64,000 nucleotides of DNA. Source: JBDHUW01 sp964642385. Its GTDB lineage: Bacteria; Patescibacteriota; Gracilibacteria; Absconditabacterales; Absconditicoccaceae. The notes under the pieces were generated by a model. That model saw only the letters and a program-made list of their open reading frames with translations. It made no database searches and was not told the DNA's origin. The stretch lies in NCBI GenBank assembly GCA_964642385.1, contig CAZXON010000003.1, positions 1 through 64,000 on the forward strand. The letters are read 5' to 3'. Below are positions 23,087 to 34,832 of this stretch, in pieces. A program made the position numbers and the translations under genes. The first letter of the stretch is position 1, and the number at the start of each line of letters is the position of its first letter.

Positions 23087-26000
23087 TTACTCTTCTTCTA
23101 TTGGTTCCTCAACAGCAGGAGCATATTGTTTACTTTCAGGGATATCCACTGCATCTACAAAACGATTTTCTAATTTTTGTTTAAATATCTCTCCAACTGG
23201 AAGTAGTCTACCGATTATCACATTTGATTTCAAGTCTGTAAGGTTATCAATAGATCCTTTCAGAGAGTTTTCTACCATCACACGAATAGTTTCTTGGAAC
23301 GATGCAGAAGACAACCATGAATCACTTTCTTTCGCGATTTGTGTCAATCCCAGAGCCAATCTTTTCCCTTTCGCAGGCGATTTCTTCAATGATATGAGCC
23401 TTTCATTTTCCGCCATAAACTCTTCGTATTTGATTTGTGTTCCAGGTATGAATGTAGAGTCGCCTGCTTCTTCCAAAAATAATTTTGAGAAGAGTTGTTT
23501 AACGATAACTTCCATGTATTTATCATTAACATTTTGTCATTGAGAAGTATACACTTTTTTTACTTCCCTTACGATATGTTGTTCAGCAGCCAAATCTCAA
23601 ACGATACTCTTGTAGTCATCAATATCCAATGATCAACCAGATAAGATCTGTCATTTAAATACATTTGCTCCGTTTTTCACTTTCAAACTTACATTTCCAG
23701 CAAGTGTTTTTTTGATTTTTTGGACAACTCCAACAGTGATGTATTCTTTCGTTACTTCAAGGATAATACCATCTTCTTTGATTTTAAGTTTACTCTTGCC
23801 ACTGATAGCATAATCTTCTCATTTTTTCACTTGTTGATTTACTTTTACGATCACCTTGTAACCATCTTTCACGATATATGGTTTAGGTTCTGCTTCGCCA
23901 GTAATTTCCATTTCAATCTGTTTTCCAGATTCCATAAATTCTACTGAACCATCAAATGGTGCTACAATAGCCGCTTTTTTAGGTTTTCTAATCTCAAAGA
24001 GTTCTTCAATTCTTCTAATACCTTGTGTAATATCTGAATCCACATCCGCACTTAACGAGTGGAATGTACGAAGTGTTAACTGTGTACCAGGTTCTCCAAT
24101 CGATTGTGATGAGATAATTCCAACAGGATTTCCTATCTCTACCATCTTTCTGGTAGATAAGTCCATACCAAAACATTTTTGACAAACACCGCTTGAAATG
24201 TGACAAGTAAGAGGAGATCTCACTTTAACCATTTCTATATTTGATGCGAGGATTGTCTTGAGTGCTTTTCTATCAAGAAGAGCATTAGCTTCAACTATTG
24301 CGTTTCAATGTTCGTCTATAATTTCTTCTTTTGTTACTCTACCGAAAAGAAGATCATCAAATTTTTCTTGTTTCAATTCTGCTTCGTCTTTGCTAATTGT
24401 AATATACTCACTTGTTCCACAATCTTCTGCCCTGATGATAACCTCTTGCGATGCATCACACAATCTTCTAGTAAGATATCCAGATTCTGCAGTTCTAAGA
24501 GCAGTATCCGCTTTACCTTTACGAGCACCATGCGCAGCAATAAAATATTCAATAGGCGAGAATCATTCAACTAATGATGATTGAATTGGTAGTTCAATAA
24601 TATCTCCAGAAGGGGATTGTACCAACCCTTTCATTCCCGAAAGCTGTGTCATCTGTCACCGCGTACCTCTCGCTCCAGAGTCCACCATCGTATATGCAGG
24701 ATTTCACGGTTTGTAACTTGTTTTTACAAAACCTTCGATATCTTTGATGATGTTTGACCAAATTTTGATTATCTGTCTGTGTTTTTCCTCTTCAGATATA
24801 AATCATTTGAACGCAAATCCATATATCTTGTTTACCTTATCATGTCATTCTTTCAAAAGTCCTTCTTTTTCTTCTGGAACTATAAGATCAAATACATTTA
24901 CAGTTGTTGCTCAGATAGTCGCATATTTAAATCCATAATCTTTGATCGCGTCAGCAATCCTCACTGTTGTTTCAATATCATATTCGTCATATATCCTGTC
25001 AAGAATTGTTTTAAGATCTTTTTTAACTATTTTTTTATTGATAAATCTAATTCTTTCTGGTAGAATATTGTTAAAAAGAACTCTTCAAACTATCGTATCA
25101 ACCCATTCTTCTCCAGAGTTAAATTTGATTGCATCTTTTACGCCAACCTCCTTTGCATAATAACGAGCTAACACTTCTTCATATGTGCTGAAATGTCCCA
25201 TATATAAATTTTCGTTCTCCAAACGTTTTTCTGTATCATCAGTTAAGTAATAGATACCCAATACCATATCTTGTGAATGGAAAATTGTAGGTTCTCACGA
25301 TGCAGGTTTCAATACGTTTTTGGTTGCAGCGATCATCTCTCTTGCTTCTGTTTGTGCCTCATCAGAAAGTGGAAGATGAACTGCCATTTGATCCCCATCG
25401 AAATCGGCATTAAACGCATCACATACCAATGGATGAAGTCTAATAGTCTTCCCTGGCATCAATCTTATCTTAAATGCTTCAATAGACAATCTATGCAAAG
25501 TTGGAGCACGATTCAAAAGAACGTATTTGTCTTTGATTACCTCTTCAAGAATTTTCAAAGATATTGGAGCTTGTTCCTTGATGATTTTTTCAGCTTGCTT
25601 TGGTGTATATGCTATCTTTCTTTCAATAAGTTTTCCAATAATAAATGGCGTGAAAATCTTAACTGCGATATAAATAGGCAATCCACATTCGTCAAGACTC
25701 AAGTCTGGACCTACAGTAATTACAGATCTACCAGAGTAATCAACACGTTTTCCAAGAAGATTTTTTCTAAATATACCTTCTTTTCCAGAAAGCATATCTG
25801 TAAGAGATTTGAATACTTTGACTCATGCGCCACCAACTCACTGATTTTTTTCTCAAACGATAAGGTTGTTTACTGACTCTTGCAAAAGTCTAATTTCATT
25901 TTTTTTCACAACATCAGGCATACCAACTTGAATCATTTTTCTCAATCTTATATTTCTCATGAGTACACGTCTATAGAACAGGTTCACGTCTGAGGAAGCG

Positions 26001-26926
26001 AATCTTCCACCATCAAGCTGTACTACTGGTCTTAAATCAGGTGGAATAACTGGTAAGTTTTTGATTACCATCCATTCTGGTTTCACCTCAGATATATATA
26101 GATTTATAAGCAATTTTAGCAACTTAAGCGCTTTATTTTTGTTCTCTCCTTTGAAAGAACCGAAATTTTTGATGAGTTTTTTGATCTCTACTTCTACATC
26201 TATCTGAGAAAGAAGTTTTTGTACTGATTCTGAACCAGATTTAAAATGAAGAATGTTGTCAAATCTATAGAAAATATTCCTATAATCGCTTTCCAAAATA
26301 GTTGCTCCTACTTTTAGATTAGCAACGATTGATTTGATTCTATTATACTCTTTTTCCAACATACTCTTGTTGTCTGCAACAAGTTTTTCTAAATCATTTT
26401 TATTTTTACCATCAGCCAATTCCGCTTCATATGCAGATTTGAGTTGATCAAGACTATTTTTGTAATCAGCCTCTAGTTGCGTAAAAACTTCTTTTTTCTC
26501 TGCTTCTGTTGGTGCAGTGATAAGAACATATTTTACATAGTAGAGTATTTTTTCTATCTCGTTAACAGAAAGTCATAACAAAAGACCTACTCTTGATGGA
26601 GTAGCTTTGATATACCAGATGTGTACGACTGGCGCCGCTAATTCAATATGCCCCATGCGCTCACGTCTTACTCTTGCAGAAGTAACTTCAACGCCACATC
26701 TTTCACAAACGATTCACTTATATCTCACTCACTTATACTTTCCACAGCTACATTCGTAGTTTTTCATAGGACCGAAAATTGACTCGCAGAAAAGACCTTT
26801 TTGCTTAGGTTTTCCTGTTCTATAGTTGATTGTATCTGGCACTTCAACAGATCAGAAAGACCATTTTGCAATGTTTTCTGGAGATGCGAGCGTTACCATT
26901 AGACCATCGAAATGTGTTTTTTCCAT
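23087..26926 (-). CDS. rpoC: DNA-directed RNA polymerase subunit beta'
   Basis: The 1279-aa product is the catalytic large subunit. The N-terminal zinc-binding domain shows 'CSCGKYKG' and 'CERCGVEV'. The Mg2+-binding loop is 'NADFDGDQMA' near residue 505, preceded by 'LLGKRVDYSGRSVI'. The trigger-loop/bridge-helix region 'GIISSQSIGEPGTQLTLRTFH' lies near residue 930. TGA codes for conserved glycines throughout (for example 'EKNQGVGGAGVK'). It lies downstream of rpoB with a 145-nt spacer that holds repeat R2, an unusual interruption of the rpoBC pair. The C-terminus ends in an acidic 'EEPIEEE'. Confidence 0.98.
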
Positions 26927-26964
26927 GAAGGGAAGTAGTAATAATAAAATTTTTTGTATCCTAG

Positions 26965-27026
26965 ACAACGAAGTTGTTTGCCCGTCCTATCGTTGTGATT
27001 TAGCTAACCGTCGATAGTTCGGGCAA
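26965..27026 (+). repeat. Hairpin + closed-stem element, copy R2 (between rpoB and rpoC)
   Basis: Hairpin ACAAC-GAA-GTTGT, then TTGCCCG, a 35-nt interior with CTATCG/CGATAG, then CGGGCAA. The order is antisense to rpoBC. It is followed by a separate GC-rich hairpin CCCCGCC-AAA-GGCGGGG (27028-27044) without a T-run. Confidence 0.6.
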
Positions 27027-27071
27027 TCCCCGCCAAAGGCGGGGGTGATTGAGTATTTTTCTTGATTGGTA

Positions 27072-30000
27072 TTATTCTATATCACCATAATCTTCCATAG
27101 CTTCCATCACGTTTTCTATCATTTCTTTTTTGTCATCATTTATTGATTCTAACTCTTCGTTTGATTCATGTTCGTCTAGAATTTGTTTAGAAGCTATACC
27201 TTTGAGACCCAATTTCGTAATTTTCTCTATTCTATTTTTGTGAATCACTTCAATTTCGTCTTCATTCAATGGCTGAATGTTTTGACAAAGTCACTTGAAT
27301 AAGTAGGTAACTAAATTAAACGACTCAGGGATACCAGATATTTTCAGCTTGTTACCTTTGATAATCGCATCGTATGTTCTGTTTCTACCTTGTACATCAT
27401 CAGATTTGATAGTAAGCATTTCTTGCAATGTATATACAGCAGAGTATCATTCAAGCGCCCAAACTTCCATCTCTCAGAACCTTTGTCCACCATCTCTGGC
27501 TTTTCCACCAAGAGGTTGTTGTGTAATCAGAGAGTATGGTCCAACAGCTCTCGCATGAATTTTGTCTTCAACCATATGTGAAAGTTTTAACATGTGCATA
27601 TAACCTACTGTTACACGGTTTGCAAATGGTTCGCCATTTCTACCATCGTACAATGTCATCTTTCCATCCTCTGGAAGTTCGCATTTTATGAGAAGATCCT
27701 TCAAGTCATTAACCTCAAATCATGAGAACAATGGTACTGCGAATTTCGCTCCCAATGTTTTTGCTATGAGTCCAAGTTGTACTTCAAATGCCTGTCAGTA
27801 GTTCATACGAGACGGCACACCTAGTGGGTTTAGAAGCACATCGATCGCTCTTCCATCTTCAGCAAATGGCATATCTTCTTCTGGTACGATACGAGCAATA
27901 ATACCCTTATTTCCATGTCTACCAGCGAGTTTGTCGCCGACTTCAATTTTTCTTGTCATTGCTACATATACTTTGATTTTCTTTTTGATACCCGCCATCA
28001 AATTATCTCCTTTTTTTGCATCAAGAACGAGCACATCAATCACTTTTCCTTCGCTTCCAGAAGGAAGGTACAATGAAGTATCTTTCAGACTTTTTGATTT
28101 ATCACCGAAAATTGCTTGAATAAGTTTTTCTTCAGGAGAAAGTTCACCTTCAGATTTTGGCGTGATTTTACCAACGAGAATATCTCATCATTTTACCGTT
28201 GCACCAATTCTAATAATTCCTTCTTCATCAAGATTTTTTAATTTATTGAGGTTCGCACCTGGGATATCGTTGGTAGTTTCTTCAGGGCCGAGTTTGGTCT
28301 CTGCAACCTCTATTTCGTGTTCTTCGATATGAATCGACGTTAGAGTATCATCTCTTACAAGCCTTTGTGAGAGGGTAATCGAATCTTCGTAATTGTATCA
28401 CTCCCAAGGCATGAATGCTACCCTTAAGTTCTTTCAAAGAGCGATCTCTCCGCCGTCTACTGATGGTCATTCAGCAAGTACCTGACCAGCTTTTACCTTA
28501 TCGCCGATAGATACACAAGTTCTTTGATTTATGATACTTTTTTGATTTGATCTTTTGAATGTGATAAGAGGATACTCTCTGGTTCCTTTTTTGTATTTTA
28601 CTTTTACTCTTTTCCCATCCGCATAAATAACCTCTCCGTCTTCTTCTGCTGCAATAAGAGCATATGTCATGCTCGCAATATCATGTTCCAAACCAGTTCC
28701 CACGAGAGGAGACTCATTGTACAAAAGAGGCACTGCTTGCCTTTGCATGTTCGTTGCCATACCCGCACGTACTGCTTCATCATGATCAACGAATGGAATT
28801 AATGACGTATTAGGTGAAAATATTTGAGATGAGTTCACATCCATGTGTGTTATGTTATTTACATATGACATTTCCATATCCACGAAATGCCTAGCAGCAA
28901 CACGTTTTTGTGTGATATTCATATCATCATCAATTTGTGTCGAAATATCCGCAATAACATATTTCTCATCACGCTCTGGAGAAATATACTCAATTTTGCC
29001 AGTAAGATATGGTCTTACAGAAATTTTGTCTCACTTTGTATATGCTTGTTGAATCGCTTTTGCTCCATCTTTTCCGATGTATGCATTATCTTTTGCCAAA
29101 ACCTTTTTTGTCTTTGGGTGAAGGATATCTCCTTCAGCGATTCTGTTTGCTAATTTAGCATCGAATGCGTCTACTGTTTTCGCAACCTCTACGGCAGGAG
29201 TTTCCAAAAATCATTCTCTATTCACTTGCGAGAAAATAGATTGGTATACCACCAATCAAATGTTTTGTCCTTCAGGAGTTTCAATCGGACAAATTCTACC
29301 ATAATGCGAAGGATGCACATCACGCACTTCAAACTTCGCGGTTTCTCTTTTGAGTCAACCGGGGCCGAGTGATGTAAGTCTTCTCTTATGTTCTATTTCA
29401 GCTAGAGGATTGATTTGGTCTAAGAATTGTGATAATTGCGATGTTGCAAAGAAACTTTTGATAGCATTGTCTATCATTTTGAAGTTAACCAAATCTGTAA
29501 GCTTGATTTGTTCTTCAGTATTCAGAATTGACAATTTTCCTTTTACGGATTTTGTAAATCTTCTCATCACAGGTTGCAATGTAGAGTACAGGATCTCTCC
29601 CATTGATCTAATACGCCTATTTGACAGGTGATCAATATCGTCAAGATAGTATCATTTTTTCTCGTTTGCTATATTGAACATATATTTCAATCCTTCTATG
29701 AGATCATCAGAATCAAAAATGTGTGAATAATCCTTATCCAAAGGTTTATCCATATTTAACTTTGCATTGATCTTTCTTCTCGCTACGTTTCCAATAAAGA
29801 TGCGGTCTAATGACAAAAATTGATTTTTAATATAATCCAAAGCACTATCAGGATCGATGATTTCACCAGGTCTCATTTTACCATAGATTTGTACAGCAGC
29901 TGATTGCGCGTCATTTGAAGTGTCTTTCTTGAGAGCGTATTCTATGTAATTAAAATCTCATTCCTCCAAATCAAATGTATCTGAGAATGCTTGACGAATA

Positions 30001-30659
30001 CTTTCATCTGTTTCGTATCCCAATGCTCTAAGAAGCGCAACAACAGAGAACTTTCTTGATTTGTTGATTCTTGCTACAACATTACCAGATTTTTCAATAA
30101 TTACTTGCAACCGAGGACCTCTTTCAGGAATGAGTTTGAATGAGTATGTGAATTCTCTCTTGTCGAAACTAAAGAAAATACCGTATGATCTAACAAGTTG
30201 AGAAATAACAACCCTTTCAACGCCGTTTATGATATATGATCACCAGTGCGTCATAAGTGGCAAAATACCAATATTTGCACGTTTACTAAACAATATTTTT
30301 CCACTTTCCGTGTCAGTAAGTTTGATCTTACCTGAAATGATACCGCCATATGTCATTTCCTTTTTCTTGCACGTTTCAATTGGATCAAGTGCTTCAGAAA
30401 CCTGAATGTCGTCTATCTCAAGAGTGTGTTTCTCTCCTGCGATATCGCGTATTGGATTTACTTCAGAAAAAAGCTTATGCATATAATGATGGATAAACTC
30501 GTCGAATCATTTCTCTTGCATTCAAAGAAGTTCAGGAAACGTTGCAAACTTTTTTGAATGTTTAAGGTATATTCTACCATCAATCTGCTCATATCCTTTA
30601 AGGATTTCTGCAGGTACAACAGATGTTTTTTGCGCATTTTTTTTTGAAGATGCCACCAT
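27072..30659 (-). CDS. rpoB: DNA-directed RNA polymerase subunit beta
   Basis: The 1195-aa product contains the rifampicin-region neighbourhood 'FFATSQLSQFLDQINPLAE' and 'HKRRLTSLGPGG', then 'RDVHPSHYGRICPIETPEG', 'GRHGNKGI' (conserved catalytic-region lysine) and 'KARDGGQRFGEMEVWALEGY' close to the C-terminus. Rif-region residues visible here (S-Q-L-S-Q-F-x-D, HKRR) match the sensitive form. TGA supplies conserved Gly, for example in 'NYGQAFEVQLG'. The ending after the last family motif carries a Glu/Asp-rich tail. It is transcribed from the rplJ side, with an attenuator-like hairpin upstream. Confidence 0.98.
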
Positions 30660-30685
30660 GAAATTGAACTAGTAGGGGTAAAACG

Positions 30686-30703
30686 AAAAAACGCCAAGCG
30701 TTT
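30686..30703 (-). terminator. Weak terminator/attenuator before rpoB
   Basis: On the minus strand AAACGC-TTG-GCGTTT is followed by a run of T, 27 nt upstream of the rpoB start. It may tune rpoBC expression relative to the ribosomal genes upstream. Confidence 0.45.
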
Positions 30704-30783
30704 ATCTTGGATTATGGGTATTTAGAATATAATAGATAGAATGCGTGATTTTTGTGAACTCATATAAGAAAACGGATCAAACT

Positions 30784-30829
30784 AAAAAACCACAAAAGGA
30801 TAATAGTTGTATTATCCCTTCTTTTGTGG
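30784..30829 (-). terminator. Terminator overlapping the rpmH stop codon
   Basis: CCACAAAAG with an imperfect inner stem GGATAAT/ATTATCC pairs with CTTTTGTGG and is followed on the minus strand by TTTTTT. The hairpin starts inside the last rpmH codons. Confidence 0.8.
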
Positions 30830-30970
30830 AGTAAGTTGATGTCTTCCTTTGGCTCTTCTGGCATTTATAATCCTTTGTCCAGACTTGGTTTCCATCCTTG
30901 CGCGGAAGCCATGAGTGCCCAATCTTTTAGACCATTTAAATTTCCTTACTCTATTGAGTTTCGTTGTCAT
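30812..30970 (-). CDS. rpmH: 50S ribosomal protein bL34
   Basis: The 52-aa basic product has the bL34 core 'GTHGFRARMETKSGQRIINA' followed by 'RRAKGRHQLT'. bL34 is an early-binding protein of the large subunit. It usually lies next to dnaA/rnpA; here it sits between the fused rpsF-rpsR gene and rpoB. A strong terminator overlaps its end. No in-frame TGA. Confidence 0.95.
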   Translation of the reverse strand: MTTKLNRVRKFKWSKRLGTHGFRARMETKSGQRIINARRAKGRHQLTPQKKG

Positions 30971-31040
30971 TTGGGTAGTTAGAGTATGTGATAAATATCG
31001 TACAAAATGTGTAAACTAATTTTTTGAATATTGTGCTAAA

Positions 31041-31718
31041 CTATTTTGTATAAGCAACAACACCTAGTTCTCTTGCTCTTATAATCGCCTCTCTTACTTT
31101 CTTTTGTTGTCTTACAGTATTGCCCATGTAGCGTCTTGGTTTAATTTCGCCAAATCTGGTAATGTAGAACGTAAGAAGCCTTGTCGCTTTCCAAGAAAGT
31201 TCGCTTGCGTGAAGGGCTTTGTTGAAATATCATTTTCTTACAGCAAGCTCTTTTTTCTTTTTCGGAGCTCTTATAACTGGACTCTCTTTTGCTTGTGTTG
31301 TAACTTCACCATTTTCTCATTCAATAACCACTTCTTTGTTCTCATCTTCAAGAGCTGCTTCTTTCTTCTCTTCCTCTTCGATGAGTTTTTCAAATTTCTT
31401 ATTTACATCTGCGTATGTGAAGAAAATATCCTTTGCTCACATAGAGAAAAACACATATCTCACAACACCTTTCGTGATACTAAGTTCTTTTTTGATAGAC
31501 TCAAGTTTGCTTCCTTCAAGTTCACAGTGATACGAAATCATGTGCACTTGTGATAGTTTGTTTTTGCCAACTGGGTGTTCTAATTGCATCAATCCCATAT
31601 CGTCTGTTTGTTTTTTACCATCAGAAAGGAGTGAATCAATTTTTGTATACAACATAGCAAGATCCTCTTTACTCGTTTGTGGGTGGAGGAGGACTACTAA
31701 TTCATAGAATTTTTGCAT
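31041..31718 (-). CDS. rpsF-rpsR: Fused ribosomal proteins bS6-bS18
   Basis: A single 225-aa frame encodes both proteins. Residues 1 to about 110 are bS6: 'MQKFYELVVLLHPQTSKED', 'GKNKLSQVHMISYHCELEG', 'SITKGVVRYVFFSM', then 'FFTYADVNKKFEKLIEEE'. A linker of about 45 residues rich in Glu/Lys follows. From about residue 150 the bS18 domain reads 'KKKKELAVRKGYFNKALH', 'FGEIKPRRYMGNTVRQQKK', 'AIIRARELGVVAYTK'. bS6 and bS18 bind as a heterodimer at the 30S platform, so fusion is structurally sensible. There is no TAA or TAG between them; the TGA after 'VFFSM' would split them under the standard code. Confidence 0.9.
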
Positions 31719-31787
31719 GTGAGGGTATAATTAAGAATATAAGAGTATATATATGATTCAATTCATTTTGCAACAACAAAATTGGTT

Positions 31788-32603
31788 TTATGCACCAATT
31801 GCCATTCTTGCAAAGGAACTTATTTCAATAGCTTTTGATGCGTCTTTAATTTTTTGAGAGTCATCCCAGATCGCAGGTTGTTCCAATAGTACAGAGTCAG
31901 CAAATGCCTTTTCAAATTTACCAGCAACAATTTTTTCTATCATATCTGCTGGTTTGCCACTAGCTTTTACCTCTTCAGTAAGTTCTGCCAATAATTTCTC
32001 TTTTGCTTCAGTTGGGATTGTTTCTAATGAAAGATATTCTGGATTCATTGCTGCTATTTGTAGTGCAACTTGTTTTGCAATATGTTCTGCATTGTCAGAA
32101 CTAGAAGAGTAGTATAGAATTGATACTATTTTGTCACCTGGATGTGTATATACAAAAATATTTTTGTCTGTTGTGTGGAGATATACATCAGCAAGTTTAG
32201 TGTTTTCACCTATCTTACCAACGAAATCATGTATAAGCTCATCACATTTTACTTTGATCTCTTCTGGTAGTTCATTGATAGATGCGATATTTTGCCCAGA
32301 CGTACCAATTGTATCCAACAAGTCTTCTAGAAGTTTTGCAAAAAAGTCACTTTTTACCACAAAATCAGTTTCTGTTGCCATCTTAACAGCAATCACTGTA
32401 TTTCCATTTACACGAACCTTAATCGCTCATTCTTTGGTCTCCCTATCAGCTTTTTTCGCAGCTTGTAATGCTCCTTTCTTTTTCAACCATTCGATTGCAG
32501 AGTCCAAATCTCAATTTGATTCAATAAGCGCATCTTTACAGTCTTTCAACGGAGCAAATGTTATTTCTCTCAATTTTTTGAGAAGTTCCATATCTACTGA
32601 CAT
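31788..32603 (-). CDS. tsf: Elongation factor Ts
   Basis: The 271-aa product is the EF-Tu guanine-nucleotide exchange factor. The N-terminal UBA-like part reads 'LLKKLREITFAPLKDCKDAL' and 'GDLDSAIEWLKKKG' (Gly by TGA). The core carries 'ATETDFVVKSDFF', matching the T-D-F-V-A-x-x-x-x-F EF-Tu-contact motif. The usual 'GRV..Y.H..gg..gvLv' dimerisation region is diverged to 'VYLHTTDKNIFVYTHPG'. It is grouped with rpsB, its normal partner, but a membrane-protein gene is inserted between them. Confidence 0.93.
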
Positions 32604-32628
32604 ATGTATTTTTTCTAGAGGAAATAAA

Positions 32629-33174
32629 TTATTGTTGAGGTGTAGTAGTATCGTTGTTTTCTGAAGTTGGAGTATTTATCGTTGTCGTATTGTTATTTTC
32701 TGGAGTAGGTGTACTTGTTACCGTCCCTGGTGTGGTTTGTTGATCCTCATTCGATTGTCTCCCGTCAGGGCTCAATTCCATATCAAAGATAGAGAGTACC
32801 CATTCTCCAAAACCAATAAATACTGGTAAAAAAGGTCTTTCTTTATCAAATGAAGTATATCTACCATTCCACGCCTGCAAAAAGAATATCACTCGAATTG
32901 CCAATAGTCCAACATAAGCCAAAAGTGGTAAAACTCTGATATATGGTACAAAAGAGAGTACCAGCGCTGGGATTAGAAGCAAAAATGCCATAGTCCATCG
33001 TCAAAGAGACTGCTTGAGATGAAATTGTTCATAACGAGATGCCTTGCCCTGAGAAAGAGAGAGGAGTATTCATCGGATGACATACATCATCAATGATTTT
33101 TTCCTTTCTAATTCGCTTGGAACGTAGTGTTCGCCAATGAGAACATCTATATCGTTACGTGCTTTTTCTTCCAT
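32629..33174 (-). CDS. Membrane protein with Thr/Asn/Pro-rich tail
   Basis: The 181-aa product has a soluble N-terminus with a possible amphipathic start, two or three hydrophobic segments between residues about 67 and 130, and a 45-residue tail of Thr, Asn and Pro ('TTPGTVTSTPTPENNNTTT'). The membrane part resembles small DUF4870/Tic20-like proteins, but the match is weak. It lies between rpsB (14 nt) and tsf (25 nt), so it is part of the ribosomal operon. The tail is likely outside the cell. Function unknown. Confidence 0.7.
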
Positions 33175-33188
33175 AGCAAATATATTGG

Positions 33189-33851
33189 TTATGCACCTAA
33201 AATATGTCCAAGACCATTTTTTAAACTATTGTAGCCATTTACATTTAGCACTACAAGATTTTCTTCTTTCCATCGAGAATCAAAATTTGTTCCCGCTAAG
33301 ACGATATTATCTAAGTCAAGTTTTTGGAGTTCTTTTGTGAATTTCATCATGGTTTTCCCATCTACTACGATCACAAGATCTGGTTTTTTCTTCAGATTTT
33401 TCACTCCTTTATATACTTGTTGTACTTTCTTAAGTTTTCTAAGAGCAGTAAGCTGTTCTTTTTTTGTAAGTTTGTGAAAATCTTCACTTTCTGTAAATGC
33501 TTGAAGTTGACTCATCCCCGCAATCCTTGTGATAAGTGTATCAAAGTTTGTAAGGAATCAAGCAGGCACTTTATAGTTTAAGTAGTGAAAATTATACTTT
33601 TCAGCAAGTGCAGGAATCTCATCAGCAAGAAGACTTTTTTCACACAGAAGCAGAACTTCTTTTCCATCTTTTTTTGCTGTCAAGAATTTTTCTCTTGCTA
33701 CTTCTAATGCTGTAACAATCTTTTCAGGGTTTATAACGACAATTCCCTGAGACATCTCAAGCCAAAACGATCTCGTTTTTGTGCTTGCGAGTTTTTTTAG
33801 ATTACCTACGTGCATATTAGAAGCAATCACTTCTTGTTGCGTAATTGCCAT
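33189..33851 (-). CDS. rpsB: 30S ribosomal protein uS2
   Basis: The 220-aa product shows uS2 landmarks: 'IINPEKIV'-like 'VVINPEKIVTALEVAREKF', 'KVPAGFLTNFDTLITRIAG' (family W-L-G-G-x-L-T-N-F) and 'KKPDLVIVVDGK' in the position of the P-D-x-l-x-V-x-D motif. The C-terminus is about 20 residues shorter than the E. coli protein. A TGA codes Gly in 'PAGFLTNF'. It precedes tsf, as in most bacteria. Confidence 0.93.
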
Positions 33852-33883
33852 ATGGAGTATCTAATAAAAAAGAGTAAATGGTG

Positions 33884-34264
33884 CTATTTTAGTGTAACTG
33901 TCGCTCCTGCTTCTTGGAGTTTGTTTTGAAGAGTTTCCCCCTCATCTTGTTTTACATTCTCCTTAACCATAACTGGAGCCTTTTCAACTAGGTCTTTAGC
34001 AGCCTTAAGATCGATATTAAGGATTTCTTTTACAACCTTAATTACTGCAATCTTTTGTTGACCAGCATCAGTAAGTTCAACATTTACTGAGTCTTTAGCA
34101 GCAGCACCGCCTTCATCACCACCTGTAGCACCACCAGCAACTACCATAGCTGCAGCAGTAACACCAAATTCTTCCTCAAGAGCTTTTACAAGTTCTGCTA
34201 ATTCAACAGCTGTAAGTTCTTTCACTAGATCAAAGATCTTTTGTGCGTTGTTTGTTAATGTCAT
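33884..34264 (-). CDS. rplL: 50S ribosomal protein bL12 (L7/L12)
   Basis: The 126-aa product has the N-terminal dimerisation helices ('VKELTAVELAELVKALEEEF'), an Ala/Gly-rich hinge ('AAAMVVAGGATGGDEGGAAA') and the C-terminal factor-binding domain with 'KIAVIKVVKEILNIDLKAAK' and 'DLVEKAPVMVKENV'. It forms the mobile stalk with L10 that recruits elongation factors. It lies downstream of rplJ, as usual. Confidence 0.97.
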   Translation of the reverse strand: MTLTNNAQKIFDLVKELTAVELAELVKALEEEFGVTAAAMVVAGGATGGDEGGAAAKDSVNVELTDAGQQKIAVIKVVKEILNIDLKAAKDLVEKAPVMVKENVKQDEGETLQNKLQEAGATVTLK

Positions 34265-34322
34265 TGTGAATACAAAGATATAATAATATAAATGTGCAAC
34301 GAATAATTAGTGTATCTAGATA

Positions 34323-34832
34323 CTATGCTTGTTTTTTTGCAATAGCATCAAGAGTACCAACAAATTTTTGTACTGGATGTTTGAGTAAGAATAGTAGTTT
34401 TGCAACCAATTCTTCTTTTGTAGGAAGAGTAGCAAGAGTTGTAACATACTCACTGTCTTTCCATTGTTTATCAAACCGACCTCCAACATACTCAATAGAG
34501 TATTTTTTTTCAGTCTTCTTACCAGCTTTGATGAATTTTTGAATCTCTTTCATAGGAGCGTATTCATCTTCCATAGCATAGAGTGCTACGATCGCGCCAT
34601 CAAGATCGTCGTGTTTTACAACTTCCAATCCCGCCTGTTCAATAGACCTCAAAAACAATCTTTTTCTTACAATAGATAATTTACCGTTTGCAGTTGCAAG
34701 GTTTTTTCTAAGCTCATTTCCGTCATTTACAGAAAGACCAGATTGTTTCACGATTACAACGTTTTTTGCTTTTGCGATCTCTTTCGCATATTCAGCAACG
34801 AGGTCGTGTTTTTTCTGTTTAGTAATTGCCAT
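34323..34832 (-). CDS. rplJ: 50S ribosomal protein uL10
   Basis: The 169-aa product opens 'MAITKQKKHDLVAEYAKEI' and carries 'VIVKQSGLSVNDGNELRKNL' and 'KLSIVRKRLFLRSIEQ', typical of uL10, with the C-terminal helix that binds L12 dimers. It is the first gene of the long minus-strand translation/RNA-polymerase operon and is preceded by a structured leader with an attenuator. The usual rplK-rplA genes are not upstream. Confidence 0.95.
   Translation of the reverse strand: MAITKQKKHDLVAEYAKEIAKAKNVVIVKQSGLSVNDGNELRKNLATANGKLSIVRKRLFLRSIEQAGLEVVKHDDLDGAIVALYAMEDEYAPMKEIQKFIKAGKKTEKKYSIEYVGGRFDKQWKDSEYVTTLATLPTKEELVAKLLFLLKHPVQKFVGTLDAIAKKQA

Noticed and set aside
27028..27044. GC-rich hairpin between rpoB and rpoC as an intrinsic terminator
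   Set aside because: The stem is strong but no T-run follows directly on either strand; it may be part of a structured element instead.
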